From the NCBI RefSeq assembly GCF_000212375.1, contig NC_015501.1, positions 930,001-994,000 of the forward strand: DNA of 64,000 nt, read 5' to 3'. Below are positions 25,572-33,598 of the stretch, in pieces (position 1 is the stretch's first letter; each line of letters starts with the position of its first letter). A model generated the notes under the pieces. It did no database searches. It was not told where the DNA came from and saw nothing but the letters and a program-made list of their open reading frames with translations. The stretch is from Porphyromonas asaccharolytica DSM 20707 (GTDB lineage Bacteria; Bacteroidota; Bacteroidia; Bacteroidales; Porphyromonadaceae). A program made the translations under genes and the position numbers.

Positions 25572-26951
25572 CTAATGACCAACGGAGAGCGACTCCCTCA
25601 GGCGAGAAACGATCTCCTCGAGTGGACACTCCTGCTGCGTGCCGAGGGTCATATCCTTGATCGAGACCTTGCCATCGCTCAGCTCTTGACTTCCAGCGAT
25701 GATGACGTAGCGACAGCCACGACTATTGGCGTAAGAGAGCTGCTTCTTCATCTTGTCTGCTGAAGGGTAAACCTCCGTGGGGAGTCCCGCCTGGCGTAGC
25801 TGACGTGCTATGGGGAGTAGCTTCTGCAGCTCCTCCTCGCCAAAGTTGACTATGATGATGCGCTCTTCGGGAGCCATCGCTGTCTCAAACTTACCCAGCG
25901 AAAGCATAATGTCGTAGATACGCTCTGCGCCAAAAGAGATGCCGACGCCTGAGACGCCATCCAGCCCGAAGATACCCGTCAGATTGTCGTAGCGTCCGCC
26001 ACCGGAGATAGATCCCATCGGGGCATCGAGCGACTTGACCTCTAGGATAGCGCCTGTGTAGTAGTCCAGGCCACGTGCCAGCGAAGGCGAGAAGGTTAGA
26101 TCTGTCATCAGGTCGCTCGTGTCGACATGGTCCAGGACGTACTCGAGCTCTTCCAGCCCCTTGAGCCCTATCTCGGAGTCAGCGAGCAGCTGTCGGAGCG
26201 TTGTCACCTTGTCACGATTGCTCCCCTCTAGCGTCAGCACCTTGCGAACGGGTTCTAGCGAGTCTGGATCAAAGCCACTCTCGACGAGGTCCGCCAAGAC
26301 AGCTTCCACAGAGGTTTTGTCCAGCTTGTCCATACAGATGGTCAACTGGGCTAGGCGGTCAGGAGCCTTGATCACCTCAGCAATGCCCGCCAGTATCTTG
26401 CGGTTGTTGAGTAGTAGTGTGGTACGCAGGTCAAGCCGACGGAAGACTTCGTCGATCATATAGACAAAGTCCACCTCAGGCATCAGCGAGTCGGTACCGA
26501 TGACATCGGCATCGCACTGGTAAAACTCGCGATAGCGACCCTTCTGCGGTCTGTCGGCACGCCATACGGGTTGCATCTGGTAGCGCTTGAAGGGGAAGGT
26601 TAGCTCGTTGCGGTGCATCACCACATAGCGAGCGAAGGGTACGGTCAGATCGTAGCGTAGCCCACGATCACAAAGACGAGCCGCCAAGGCTGCGGGAGAC
26701 TCCTCCGTAAAGGTCTCAGCGTCAATCCCCGCCTTATAGTCGCCCGAGTTGAGGATCTTAAAGAGTAGTCGGTCTCCCTCTACACCATACTTGCCCGTGA
26801 GCGTAGTAAGCTGCTCCATAGCGGGCGTCTCTATCTGCTCGAAGCCGTAGAGCGCGAAGACGGAGCGTATCGTCTCAAATATATAGTTGCGTCGGCGCAT
26901 CTCCTCAGCACCGAAGTCTCTTGTTCCCTTAGGTATCGAAGGTTTACTCAT
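25572..26951 (-). CDS. hisS: Histidyl-tRNA synthetase
   Basis: This class II aminoacyl-tRNA synthetase charges tRNA-His in the cytoplasm. The 459-residue protein shows KGTRDFGAEEMRRR, motif 2 PVWRADRPQKGRYREFYQCD, the histidine-A loop ARGLDYYTG, motif 3 GGGRYDNL and GVGISFGAERI, and a C-terminal anticodon-binding domain. Its start overlaps the end of folA by 8 bp, so the two are translationally coupled. Confidence 0.97.
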   Translation of the reverse strand: MSKPSIPKGTRDFGAEEMRRRNYIFETIRSVFALYGFEQIETPAMEQLTTLTGKYGVEGDRLLFKILNSGDYKAGIDAETFTEESPAALAARLCDRGLRYDLTVPFARYVVMHRNELTFPFKRYQMQPVWRADRPQKGRYREFYQCDADVIGTDSLMPEVDFVYMIDEVFRRLDLRTTLLLNNRKILAGIAEVIKAPDRLAQLTICMDKLDKTSVEAVLADLVESGFDPDSLEPVRKVLTLEGSNRDKVTTLRQLLADSEIGLKGLEELEYVLDHVDTSDLMTDLTFSPSLARGLDYYTGAILEVKSLDAPMGSISGGGRYDNLTGIFGLDGVSGVGISFGAERIYDIMLSLGKFETAMAPEERIIIVNFGEEELQKLLPIARQLRQAGLPTEVYPSADKMKKQLSYANSRGCRYVIIAGSQELSDGKVSIKDMTLGTQQECPLEEIVSRLRESLSVGH

Positions 26952-27465
26952 AGCGTTTAGCCGTTGCGATTCGTTTGTATAGCGTTTGTGTCACGGGGTA
27001 GTCATTGCGCTCATCAGCTGGATAGTGCGTCTCCTCGAGCTTGGACCACTCCGCTAGGTTGATCTCTGGGAAATGTGTGTCAGCATCAGGTACGACCGTG
27101 TCAATCACTGTCAGATTGAGGTGCGTAGCGTAGGGTAGACCACTCTTGTAGAGCACCCCGCCTCCCATGATGTAGGCGCGCTCGTAGCCCGCCTGCTGGC
27201 AATGGTGTAGTGCCTGCTCTAGGGTGGAGGCGACATAGTGCGTCTCGGCATTGCCCTCGGTCAAGGTGCGAGAGACCACTATATTGTAGCGGTTGGGCAG
27301 TGGACGAGCGCCGATGGAGTCCCAAGTGTGTCGCCCCATAATGACTGCGTGTCCCGTCGTAGTCGCCTTAAATCGGCGCAAATCATCTCTCAGACGCCAC
27401 GGCATCGTGCCATCACGCCCTATCGCACGGTCCTGCGCCGTCGCCACTATAATCCATACTTCCAT
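26944..27465 (-). CDS. folA: Dihydrofolate reductase
   Basis: NADPH-dependent dihydrofolate reductase (173 residues) in the tetrahydrofolate pathway. Signature motifs are IVATAQDRAIGRDGTMPWRLRDDLRRF, VIMGRHTWDSIG, RPLPNR.NIVVSR and AYIMGGGVLY. It is the first gene of a folA-hisS pair. Its promoter abuts a heptanucleotide array. Confidence 0.96.
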   Translation of the reverse strand: MEVWIIVATAQDRAIGRDGTMPWRLRDDLRRFKATTTGHAVIMGRHTWDSIGARPLPNRYNIVVSRTLTEGNAETHYVASTLEQALHHCQQAGYERAYIMGGGVLYKSGLPYATHLNLTVIDTVVPDADTHFPEINLAEWSKLEETHYPADERNDYPVTQTLYKRIATAKRYE

Positions 27466-27487
27466 ATCCAGACAAACTAATTTGGGA

Positions 27488-27578
27488 GCTAAGGTACGAA
27501 AATTAGAGGTTAGAGGCTAGAAGTTAGAGGTTAGAGGTTAGAGATTAGAAGTTAGAGATTAGAGGTTAGAGGTTAGAG
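27488..27578 (-). promoter_or_regulatory. folA promoter abutted by an 11-unit heptanucleotide array
   Basis: TACCTTAG on the minus strand (27488-27495) is a one-mismatch -7 box. Six bases upstream begins an array of eleven 7-bp units, mostly GTTAGAG with ATTAGAG, ATTAGAA and GCTAGAA variants (27502-27578, plus-strand spelling). This is the longest of three such arrays in the window. Confidence 0.65.
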
Positions 27579-27618
27579 AGGCGGTCTGCGACGTCGCCAT
27601 CCGAGGTGGTATATATAA

Positions 27619-27656
27619 GGAGAGGCATCCCTATCATATGTGCGGGGTGCCTCTCC
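27619..27656. terminator. Hairpin after the Ig-like lipoprotein gene
   Basis: GGAGAGGCATCCC (27619-27631) pairs with GGGGTGCCTCTCC (27644-27656). The same stem sequence, with a different loop, forms the rplS terminator at 50105-50139. The minus-strand stem is followed by TTATATATA rather than a pure T-run. Confidence 0.65.
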
Positions 27657-27718
27657 TGCTATGCTACTATTATATAGTATAGTAAGGTGTCAGCTCTGTT
27701 GCTGAGGAGACTCCTTAC

Positions 27719-29284
27719 TTACCTAACGCACTGTGCGATCTTTGGATAGGAGCGCATGGCACGCTTAGCTCTGGACTTACTCTGCAAGTCTTTCTTGAGT
27801 GTGATGGTCATGGCGCAGATAGGAGGATTCTCGTAGTCTCTGATGGCGACGACGCATTGATCTCCCTGAGCGTTGTAGACCTCGACCTCTTTGTACTCCG
27901 TGATTTTGTAATTCTGGTCAAATCCGTTGGCCTTGAGATAGCTCTTCAGCTCTTCGGACTCTAGGTCATCCTGACTACCCACACATAGTAGGCGACAGCT
28001 GATGAAGACGGGTGGAAAGAGCGGTGGCTCTAGCAAGTAGCTTACGTACTCTATGTTGCTCTTGGCGATCATATCCTCTTTAGTGTTGAAGTAAAGGGTG
28101 GTCCCTGTAGAGGACTTCTGATCGTCGTAAGTACGTAGTCCGAGATTGCTCTCGAAAGCCTTAATCTTGTCAGGATCGAGTGTAGCAAAGTCTGTCACAG
28201 AGGGGAAGTCCTTAGCATCGGTCAGGATAGCGTGCTTGGTCTGGATAGGATCGGGTGGTAGCTGCTTGGCAAACTGTACGTATAGTATGCTCTTGAGCTT
28301 AGGATTGGGGTCATTGTAGATAGTTACGGAGACTTCAGGATCGCTCTCGCAGACAGCTACTAGAGCTTTCTCCTGACGATCATCGACAGCGACGACAGTC
28401 TCCTTGAAGTCCTTAAAGCCTAGCTTGTTGAGCATAGCCTTCGTGCGTGGACACTCATCTAGATTCTCCTTGCTATAGCCTACGATGTAGTCGGCCACCC
28501 CTTTAGCACGTAGTCCGTAGAGAACTCCAGTGATGGTTGTGAGGTTGGTATTGACAAAGCCTAGGAAGTTCTGATGATTGGTGAAGTCAATGCCTTGCTC
28601 CGTACGTCCTAGAGCCTTCTCGTAGGCTAGGACCTCTGGGTCTGTGATGTGTAGCTCTTTGTTGTACTTAGCAGAGAACTTCAAGAGAGGCATCTCCTGC
28701 TTGATGTTCGCTGGGTCGTCCTCTACGATGACCGTACAAGTTGCGCTCTTGTCATTGGCTTTCAGCGTGATGGTAGCATATCCCATGAGGAGACCTGTCA
28801 CCTCGCCAGTCTCACTGACCGTGGCTACTTCAGGGGTGTCAGACTCAAAGGTGACGGTCGTCTCCTGTGGTGTGACGGTGTAGCCGATAGTTGCTTTTTC
28901 GCCCTTCTGGACTGTGATCTCAGGCGTTGTAATCGTTAGGACAGTCTCGACGGGAGCCTCCTTAGCGACTACCGAAACAGGACAGGTAGCCTGCTTGTCT
29001 CCGACATGTACAATGATGCTAGTCTGCCCCTCCTTGACAGCCTGTACGACCCCTTGCTCTGTCACAGTGGCGATCTCTGGCGACTGGCTCTCATACGAGA
29101 TGGCGAAGGTCACATCCTTAGGCTCATAAGAGACCTGCAGAGCCTGCGTATCCCCTACGTGCATTGTGATTGACTTAGGTTCTACTGAGATGTTCGTTGG
29201 GGATACATCTGGGCTGTTTGACTGGCAACTAGCGACTCCAAGGAGGAGTGCCAGTGTAGCGATTAGATAGGTGATCTGTTTCAT
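27719..29284 (-). CDS. Lipoprotein with two bacterial Ig-like (BIG2) domains
   Basis: The 521-residue protein has a lipobox (LLLGVASC) and two BIG2-type domains at about residues 33-110 and 115-190 (ISVEPKSITMHVGDTQAL, ATVTEQGVVQAVKEGQTSI; ITVQKGEKATIGYTV, ATVSETGEVTGLLMGYATI). The remaining 330 residues, with motifs such as LNKLGFKDFKETVVAVDDRQ, are not recognised. It is probably a surface or periplasmic lipoprotein. A T9SS cargo gene lies upstream on the same strand, 129 bp away. Confidence 0.82.
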   Translation of the reverse strand: MKQITYLIATLALLLGVASCQSNSPDVSPTNISVEPKSITMHVGDTQALQVSYEPKDVTFAISYESQSPEIATVTEQGVVQAVKEGQTSIIVHVGDKQATCPVSVVAKEAPVETVLTITTPEITVQKGEKATIGYTVTPQETTVTFESDTPEVATVSETGEVTGLLMGYATITLKANDKSATCTVIVEDDPANIKQEMPLLKFSAKYNKELHITDPEVLAYEKALGRTEQGIDFTNHQNFLGFVNTNLTTITGVLYGLRAKGVADYIVGYSKENLDECPRTKAMLNKLGFKDFKETVVAVDDRQEKALVAVCESDPEVSVTIYNDPNPKLKSILYVQFAKQLPPDPIQTKHAILTDAKDFPSVTDFATLDPDKIKAFESNLGLRTYDDQKSSTGTTLYFNTKEDMIAKSNIEYVSYLLEPPLFPPVFISCRLLCVGSQDDLESEELKSYLKANGFDQNYKITEYKEVEVYNAQGDQCVVAIRDYENPPICAMTITLKKDLQSKSRAKRAMRSYPKIAQCVR

Positions 29285-29413
29285 AAACTATTTATTGATA
29301 GGGTTAAGTTGTTAATGTTACGTATTATGTCTCTTCTCGGCGGAAAAGCTACTGCCCATACATACGCTCTACTCCCTATGGGTGTATGAGTGGATAGCGA
29401 TACTTGCTAGAGC

Positions 29414-31177
29414 TTAGCGGATGATGATGGGACGTCGTATGATCTGACCATCAGGTGCTGTGATGCGGGCTAGGTAGCGCCCGGCGGGAAGCTGTGCTAT
29501 GGTCATCGTAGTCTCAGCACTAGTCGCTTGAGTCGTAGCTACCATTGTCCCATCGCTGGCGAAGAGCTCGATAGTGCTACCTACGACCGTTCGGACGGTA
29601 ATGAGGTCGGTAGCCGGGTTGGGATAGAGCGATGTCTGGATCGTGTGTGTAGGTGTCTCGACCTCTGTTGTCGATCCGTCCATCGTCACTCGGAGCTGGT
29701 CTACAGCGATGCCACTAGGCCCGTTAACGACGGGTATTAGTGAGAGGTAGATGGTCTTACCCTTGTAGGCCGAGAGATCTGCTTGGATTTGCGTCCACTC
29801 CTCGGTGGCGGTCTGAGGCACCAGTAGCTCTACGGGTGTGCCGCCTGGCTCAGAGACCATCACTTTGAGCCCGTCCGTCTTTTCAGCCCATAGGAAGTTT
29901 TTGATATAGCAAGAGAAGGTGGGGCGGGTCGCATTGACCTCAATGACCATGGGGGCTGAGCGTAGCTCATTCTGAGGAGTGATGTCGTAGCCCTGTAGAC
30001 GATCGTGATCGTCCATAATCACGGGGAAGAATGTACCCCAAGAGACAAGACAATCGTTACTATCCTCAGCGCCCGTAAAGGTCTCCGCGGGAGAAAGTCT
30101 AACGCGCTCATAGTAGCCACGTCCTAGCGCTGAGTCAAAGGCGAATCCGTCTCCATCATGATCTACGGAGCGCCACCCCTTGTCGAGCTTGTCTTTATGG
30201 TCCATAGGAGCGAAGAAGGGGTAGCTGGATATGGGCTCAGAGACGGACACGGCGACACGCTCGCTTGTCGTACCGTTTTTGTTGGTTACGCTTACTGAGA
30301 TCTCATAATCGCCGACATGCTGTGCGGTGACTTTGTACTGTGTGTCACTGATCTTCGTGACGCTCAGACCTTCAGGCGCATTGTGTTCGATAGAGGTGAT
30401 GGGTGCGACACTGGTGTAGTGCAGGGTTAGCGTGGCAGACTCACCTAGATAGAGATCTGTCATACCAGAGAAGCCCACCTCCTCAGGCTTGTCATCTTGT
30501 GTGGGGAAGAGGGTGAGCATCTGCGTGAGCATCTTGAAGTCATGGTCGAAGATCATAACACCCTGATCATTATAGTCATATATCGCATCATCGCAGTTAG
30601 CCCACTTCTTATTGGCCCCTATGAGTACGAAAGTAGGCCAGGAGGAAAAGTGTACTCCGAGTGTCCGGATAGCTAGCTCGCTATCCGATATGATGGGATA
30701 AGGTATAGGGTTGCCGTTGGTGTCCTTCGTCCAGTCTCCTCTCGTGCGTCCCGCCTTATAGGTGAGCGTGTCACCCTTGATCGCTTCGATGGGCTCATTT
30801 GCCGCCTCTACCCAGAAGATCTCAATCTGGTTGGTCCCATTAGGACCAAACGTCTCATAGATCTTGTCCAACACGCCAAGCTTATGTATAGACCAGCAGG
30901 GGCTACACCAAGTGGCTGAGAAGTCTATCAGGATAGCCTTGCCAGACTTAAGGATAGCATCGATGTCGTGCTCCTCGCCATTGATGTCCTTGACGACATA
31001 CTGAGAGGTGCGGAGGTCGATCAGGTCATCAGCTTGCTCTGCTCGTAGTGGTGTAGTCCCAACGAACTGCGGGTTACTATTTGCGAGCTGTTGCTGTGCC
31101 GTAGCCGTGGTCACTGGCAGGAGCATACCTCCAATGAGCGAGAGGCTTAGAGCTAAGCGTGTGATTAAGTTCCTCAT
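29414..31177 (-). CDS. Thioredoxin-fold surface protein with T9SS sorting domain
   Basis: The 587-residue protein has a signal peptide (LSLIGGMLLPVTTATAQ), a TlpA-like thioredoxin fold with AILIDFSATWCSPCWSIHKLG (CxxC motif CSPC), a PKD/Ig-like region (GDYEISVSVTNKNGTTSE) and a jelly-roll-like domain. It ends with a type A T9SS C-terminal domain (TSLYPNPATDLITVRT, LPAGRYLARITAPDG, RRPIIIR). It is predicted to reach the cell surface through the Por secretion system. An unusual point is the redox CxxC domain on a surface-delivered protein. Confidence 0.88.
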   Translation of the reverse strand: MRNLITRLALSLSLIGGMLLPVTTATAQQQLANSNPQFVGTTPLRAEQADDLIDLRTSQYVVKDINGEEHDIDAILKSGKAILIDFSATWCSPCWSIHKLGVLDKIYETFGPNGTNQIEIFWVEAANEPIEAIKGDTLTYKAGRTRGDWTKDTNGNPIPYPIISDSELAIRTLGVHFSSWPTFVLIGANKKWANCDDAIYDYNDQGVMIFDHDFKMLTQMLTLFPTQDDKPEEVGFSGMTDLYLGESATLTLHYTSVAPITSIEHNAPEGLSVTKISDTQYKVTAQHVGDYEISVSVTNKNGTTSERVAVSVSEPISSYPFFAPMDHKDKLDKGWRSVDHDGDGFAFDSALGRGYYERVRLSPAETFTGAEDSNDCLVSWGTFFPVIMDDHDRLQGYDITPQNELRSAPMVIEVNATRPTFSCYIKNFLWAEKTDGLKVMVSEPGGTPVELLVPQTATEEWTQIQADLSAYKGKTIYLSLIPVVNGPSGIAVDQLRVTMDGSTTEVETPTHTIQTSLYPNPATDLITVRTVVGSTIELFASDGTMVATTQATSAETTMTIAQLPAGRYLARITAPDGQIIRRPIIIR

Positions 31178-31273
31178 AAGTTATACAGCTTGATTTGAAT
31201 GTGCGAAAGGGGAAACTCTAGTGTGACGTTGTGATGTGCCTAGCGTCATCGAAAGCAAAACTAAGCAATATAT

Positions 31274-31395
31274 TTATAAAAAGCAAACCTGAAAATTCCG
31301 CAAATCGGCCGTACATTCCGCCCACTGGTGCGATTTCTCGAGGAAGATGTTTTTGATAGCTTTATCGGGTGGCTTATAATTTAGGCGTTTTGGAG
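31274..31395 (-). pseudogene. Relic of the 3' end of an IS5-like element
   Basis: The sequence GTACATTCCGCCCACT..GCGATTTCTCGAGGAAGATGTTTTT is homologous to the stretch following 51002, where the companion coding relic reads as an IS5-type transposase C-terminus. Here the reading frame (KAIKNIFLEKSHQWAECT) is too short to be a gene. It preserves an uninterrupted version of the site into which the 50.7-kb element inserted. Confidence 0.5.
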
Positions 31396-31645
31396 GCAGA
31401 CCTAGTGGATCTCCACGTGGAAAATCGCGAATATCCACGTGGAAAATAAAAATTCTCCACGTGGGGAAGAAATAAAACTTCGGAGGAATCAAATGAAACT
31501 TCGGAGGAATCAAATGAAACTTCGGAGGAATTTTTTCTTTCCTACGTGGGAAATGTCCTCTTCCTGAAAAAAGTACACAGTTGGGGAGGTGTTACTGAGA
31601 TGGTACACGGGTTACTTTTGTTAGTCCTGTGAGTGTACTCATTTG

Positions 31646-32701
31646 TTAGTTTTGCTCCTGCTGGGGTACACGACTTGTGGTCGTTTTTACTGCGGAGGTA
31701 CACAAAGATAGGTCTTTGTGTGGAGTTAAGCGGCATGAGCTCGGAGATTTGAGGCTCAGAGCTTTGGGAGAATTGTTCTTAGATGTCTGTTTCTTAGAGG
31801 GTTGGGTGGTTAGAGGGTTGGGGTAATTTGGTATGAGCATCTGCATCGGAGTCTTCTTGTTGATGGCTCGATGAGGTCGCGCTGTGTTATAGAGAGCAAT
31901 CGTTTGAGAGAGGATCTCTCGAACTTGATCTATGGGCTTATCCTCGAAGTTGTAAAGCCAGTCGTTCTTGATGATCCCGTTAAGTCGCTCAGCCATAGCG
32001 TTGTGAAGGGGGTTTCCGGTCTGGGTGACGCTGGTTACGATGCCTAGGCTGGCCTCGTAGTCGGTCATCTGCTTGGAGACATATTGACAGCCTCGGTCGC
32101 TATGGAAGATGAGCCCTTTGAGGTCAAAGCCATGCTTCTGATAGAAGTCAACGGTCTGTCTTAGTGCGTTGTAGGGACCCTCTGTGGAGAGCGTGGGCTG
32201 CAGGTCAAAGCCGGTGATGATGCGGCTATAAGCGTCCATCGTCAGGGAGAGATATGCGAATCCCCCTAAACATTTGACGTAGGTTATGTCTGAGACGGTG
32301 AGCCGGCAATGGTCGGTGGCTATGTACTTAGGGGTGGTGTTCAGGTGGTCTTGGAAGCCGTGATTGACCACTCCCTTGGTCGTCTGGGGTGGACGCTTGC
32401 GCTTGCGACTTCTTAGTAGCATATCGTTGGCTCCTAAGACTTTGTACAGCCAGTCTCGACCTACTTGAAAGGTCCCTTTGAAGTATTCGTTGGCACACTG
32501 CTGGATGGTGTCTACGCCTGCTTTGGGGAGCTGACCGCGCACATACTGGCAATAGTGTAGGACGGAAGCTACTTTGACATCTTCGTCTTGCTCGGTGAAG
32601 GTGTGCTTGTAGTAGCCTTTGCGGCTGACTTCTAACAGCTGACAAAGGTAGGTTATGGAGAGCTTTTGATCTCTCTCTTTGGCGGACTCAAGCTGTCTCA
32701 C
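31646..32701 (-). CDS. IS3-family transposase OrfB (DDE integrase)
   Basis: The 351-residue catalytic part has an HTH_21 region (SRKGYYKHTF), then the rve core with DITYVKCLGGFAYLSLTMD, IFHSDRGCQY and NAMAERLNGIIKN (the three DDE acids). It begins at a GTG that overlaps the OrfA stop (GTGA). OrfAB is expected from -1 slippage at A-AAA-AAG in the run at 32717-32725. Confidence 0.93.
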   Translation of the reverse strand: MRQLESAKERDQKLSITYLCQLLEVSRKGYYKHTFTEQDEDVKVASVLHYCQYVRGQLPKAGVDTIQQCANEYFKGTFQVGRDWLYKVLGANDMLLRSRKRKRPPQTTKGVVNHGFQDHLNTTPKYIATDHCRLTVSDITYVKCLGGFAYLSLTMDAYSRIITGFDLQPTLSTEGPYNALRQTVDFYQKHGFDLKGLIFHSDRGCQYVSKQMTDYEASLGIVTSVTQTGNPLHNAMAERLNGIIKNDWLYNFEDKPIDQVREILSQTIALYNTARPHRAINKKTPMQMLIPNYPNPLTTQPSKKQTSKNNSPKALSLKSPSSCRLTPHKDLSLCTSAVKTTTSRVPQQEQN

Positions 32702-33102
32702 GGCTGCAAATCGGTCTTTTTTTTTAGATCAATGTGGTAGCGATTCAAGACCACTTCGAGTAGTGTCTTGTTGACTAATGCCTTGCTCTCAGCCTGGAAG
32801 AGGGCTGCTTTGAGACGAGCGTTTTCACGCTTGAGTTCAGCGTACTCTGGATCTACGTCTTTGTTCTTGTTTGTCTTGCTCATAGTGCTACTGCTGCTTT
32901 GGTTGGGTAACTCTACACCAAAGGTACGCAACCAATTTCGAATGGTGCGTGTGGTAATGCCGTAGCGCTGGCTGGTGGTGGCAATGCTGTCACCGGTGGC
33001 TAGGAGGTCGTCAATGACTCTCCACTTGAAATCTAGGGGATATCCCTTTCGTCCTCGGGTACTTTTTTCTTGTTTCATAGTTGTTGGGGTTGGCTTCCCC
33101 AA
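32698..33102 (-). CDS. IS3-family transposase OrfA (HTH)
   Basis: The 134-residue protein has a helix-turn-helix (DFKWRVIDDLLATGDSIATTSQRYGITTRTIRNWL; positions about 25-60) and a C-terminal leucine-zipper-like coiled coil (YAELKRENARLKAALFQAE). It binds the IS ends. Its last codons cover a run of nine A residues, a canonical A-AAA-AAG slippery site for fusion to OrfB. Confidence 0.92.
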   Translation of the reverse strand: MGKPTPTTMKQEKSTRGRKGYPLDFKWRVIDDLLATGDSIATTSQRYGITTRTIRNWLRTFGVELPNQSSSSTMSKTNKNKDVDPEYAELKRENARLKAALFQAESKALVNKTLLEVVLNRYHIDLKKKTDLQP

Positions 33103-33223
33103 CTGTGTACTATTTCAGGAGAGGACAAAATAAAAAATAGCCACGTGGAAATTTGGAATTTTCCACGTGGCTATTGTGTATGACTCGGACGCTGTCCGAT
33201 TACGATGACGACAGTCGCAGTGA

Positions 33224-33541
33224 CTAGTCGAGGAGCTTCTGAGCCTCCTCCTGTAGTTTAGCCTTGCTCTGTGCACCGACGAGCTTGCTCACCATCTCAC
33301 CGCCCTTGAAGAAGAGGATCGTTGGGATGTTGCGGATGCCGTACTGACTGGGCAGGTCGCTGTTTTCGTCGACGTTGACCTTGCCAACGATGATCTTACC
33401 GTTGAACTCCTCAGCGATCTCGTCAATCATCGGGCCAACCATCTGACAGGGACCACACCAAGTAGCCCAAAAGTCTAGGATCATTGGTTTGCCCTCAGCC
33501 ATCAGACCGGCTATATTCGCATCTGTTATTTCCATTGCCAT
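33224..33541 (-). CDS. trxA: Thioredoxin
   Basis: The 105-residue cytoplasmic thioredoxin has the WCGPC active site in [17 protein letters not shown] and the cis-proline strand [12 protein letters not shown]. It has no signal peptide. It follows dnaE by 57 bp on the same strand and may share its transcript. Confidence 0.96.
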   Translation of the reverse strand: MAMEITDANIAGLMAEGKPMILDFWATWCGPCQMVGPMIDEIAEEFNGKIIVGKVNVDENSDLPSQYGIRNIPTILFFKGGEMVSKLVGAQSKAKLQEEAQKLLD

Positions 33542-33598
33542 AGTTCTTGTGTATTTAGAGTTAGTATGAAATGTCTTCTATATATAGGTGGGGGGCTA

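Larger units (their letters stand above)
31554..33127 (-). mobile_element. IS3-family insertion sequence
   Basis: Ends are TGTCCTCTTCCTGAAA..GTACACAGTTGGGG and, inverted on the right, TGTCCTCTCCTGAAAT..GTACACAGTTGGGG, giving imperfect terminal repeats of about 30 bp that begin TG and end CA as usual in IS3. AAA flanks both sides as a 3-bp target duplication. It carries orfA and orfB with a -1 frameshift signal and is 1574 bp long, so it looks complete and possibly active. Confidence 0.92.
31413..33184. repeat. CCACGTGG ruler repeat, copy B, interrupted by an IS3-family element
   Basis: Left boxes begin at 31413, 31435 and 31457. The centre holds three 21-bp AAACTTCGGAGGAATC-type units, and the right arm starts with CTACGTGG at 31542. 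An IS element occupies 31554-33127. The right arm resumes with boxes at 33141 and 33163. Removing the IS and one AAA duplication joins 31542-31553 to 33131-33140 as exactly one 22-bp unit. Confidence 0.88.
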
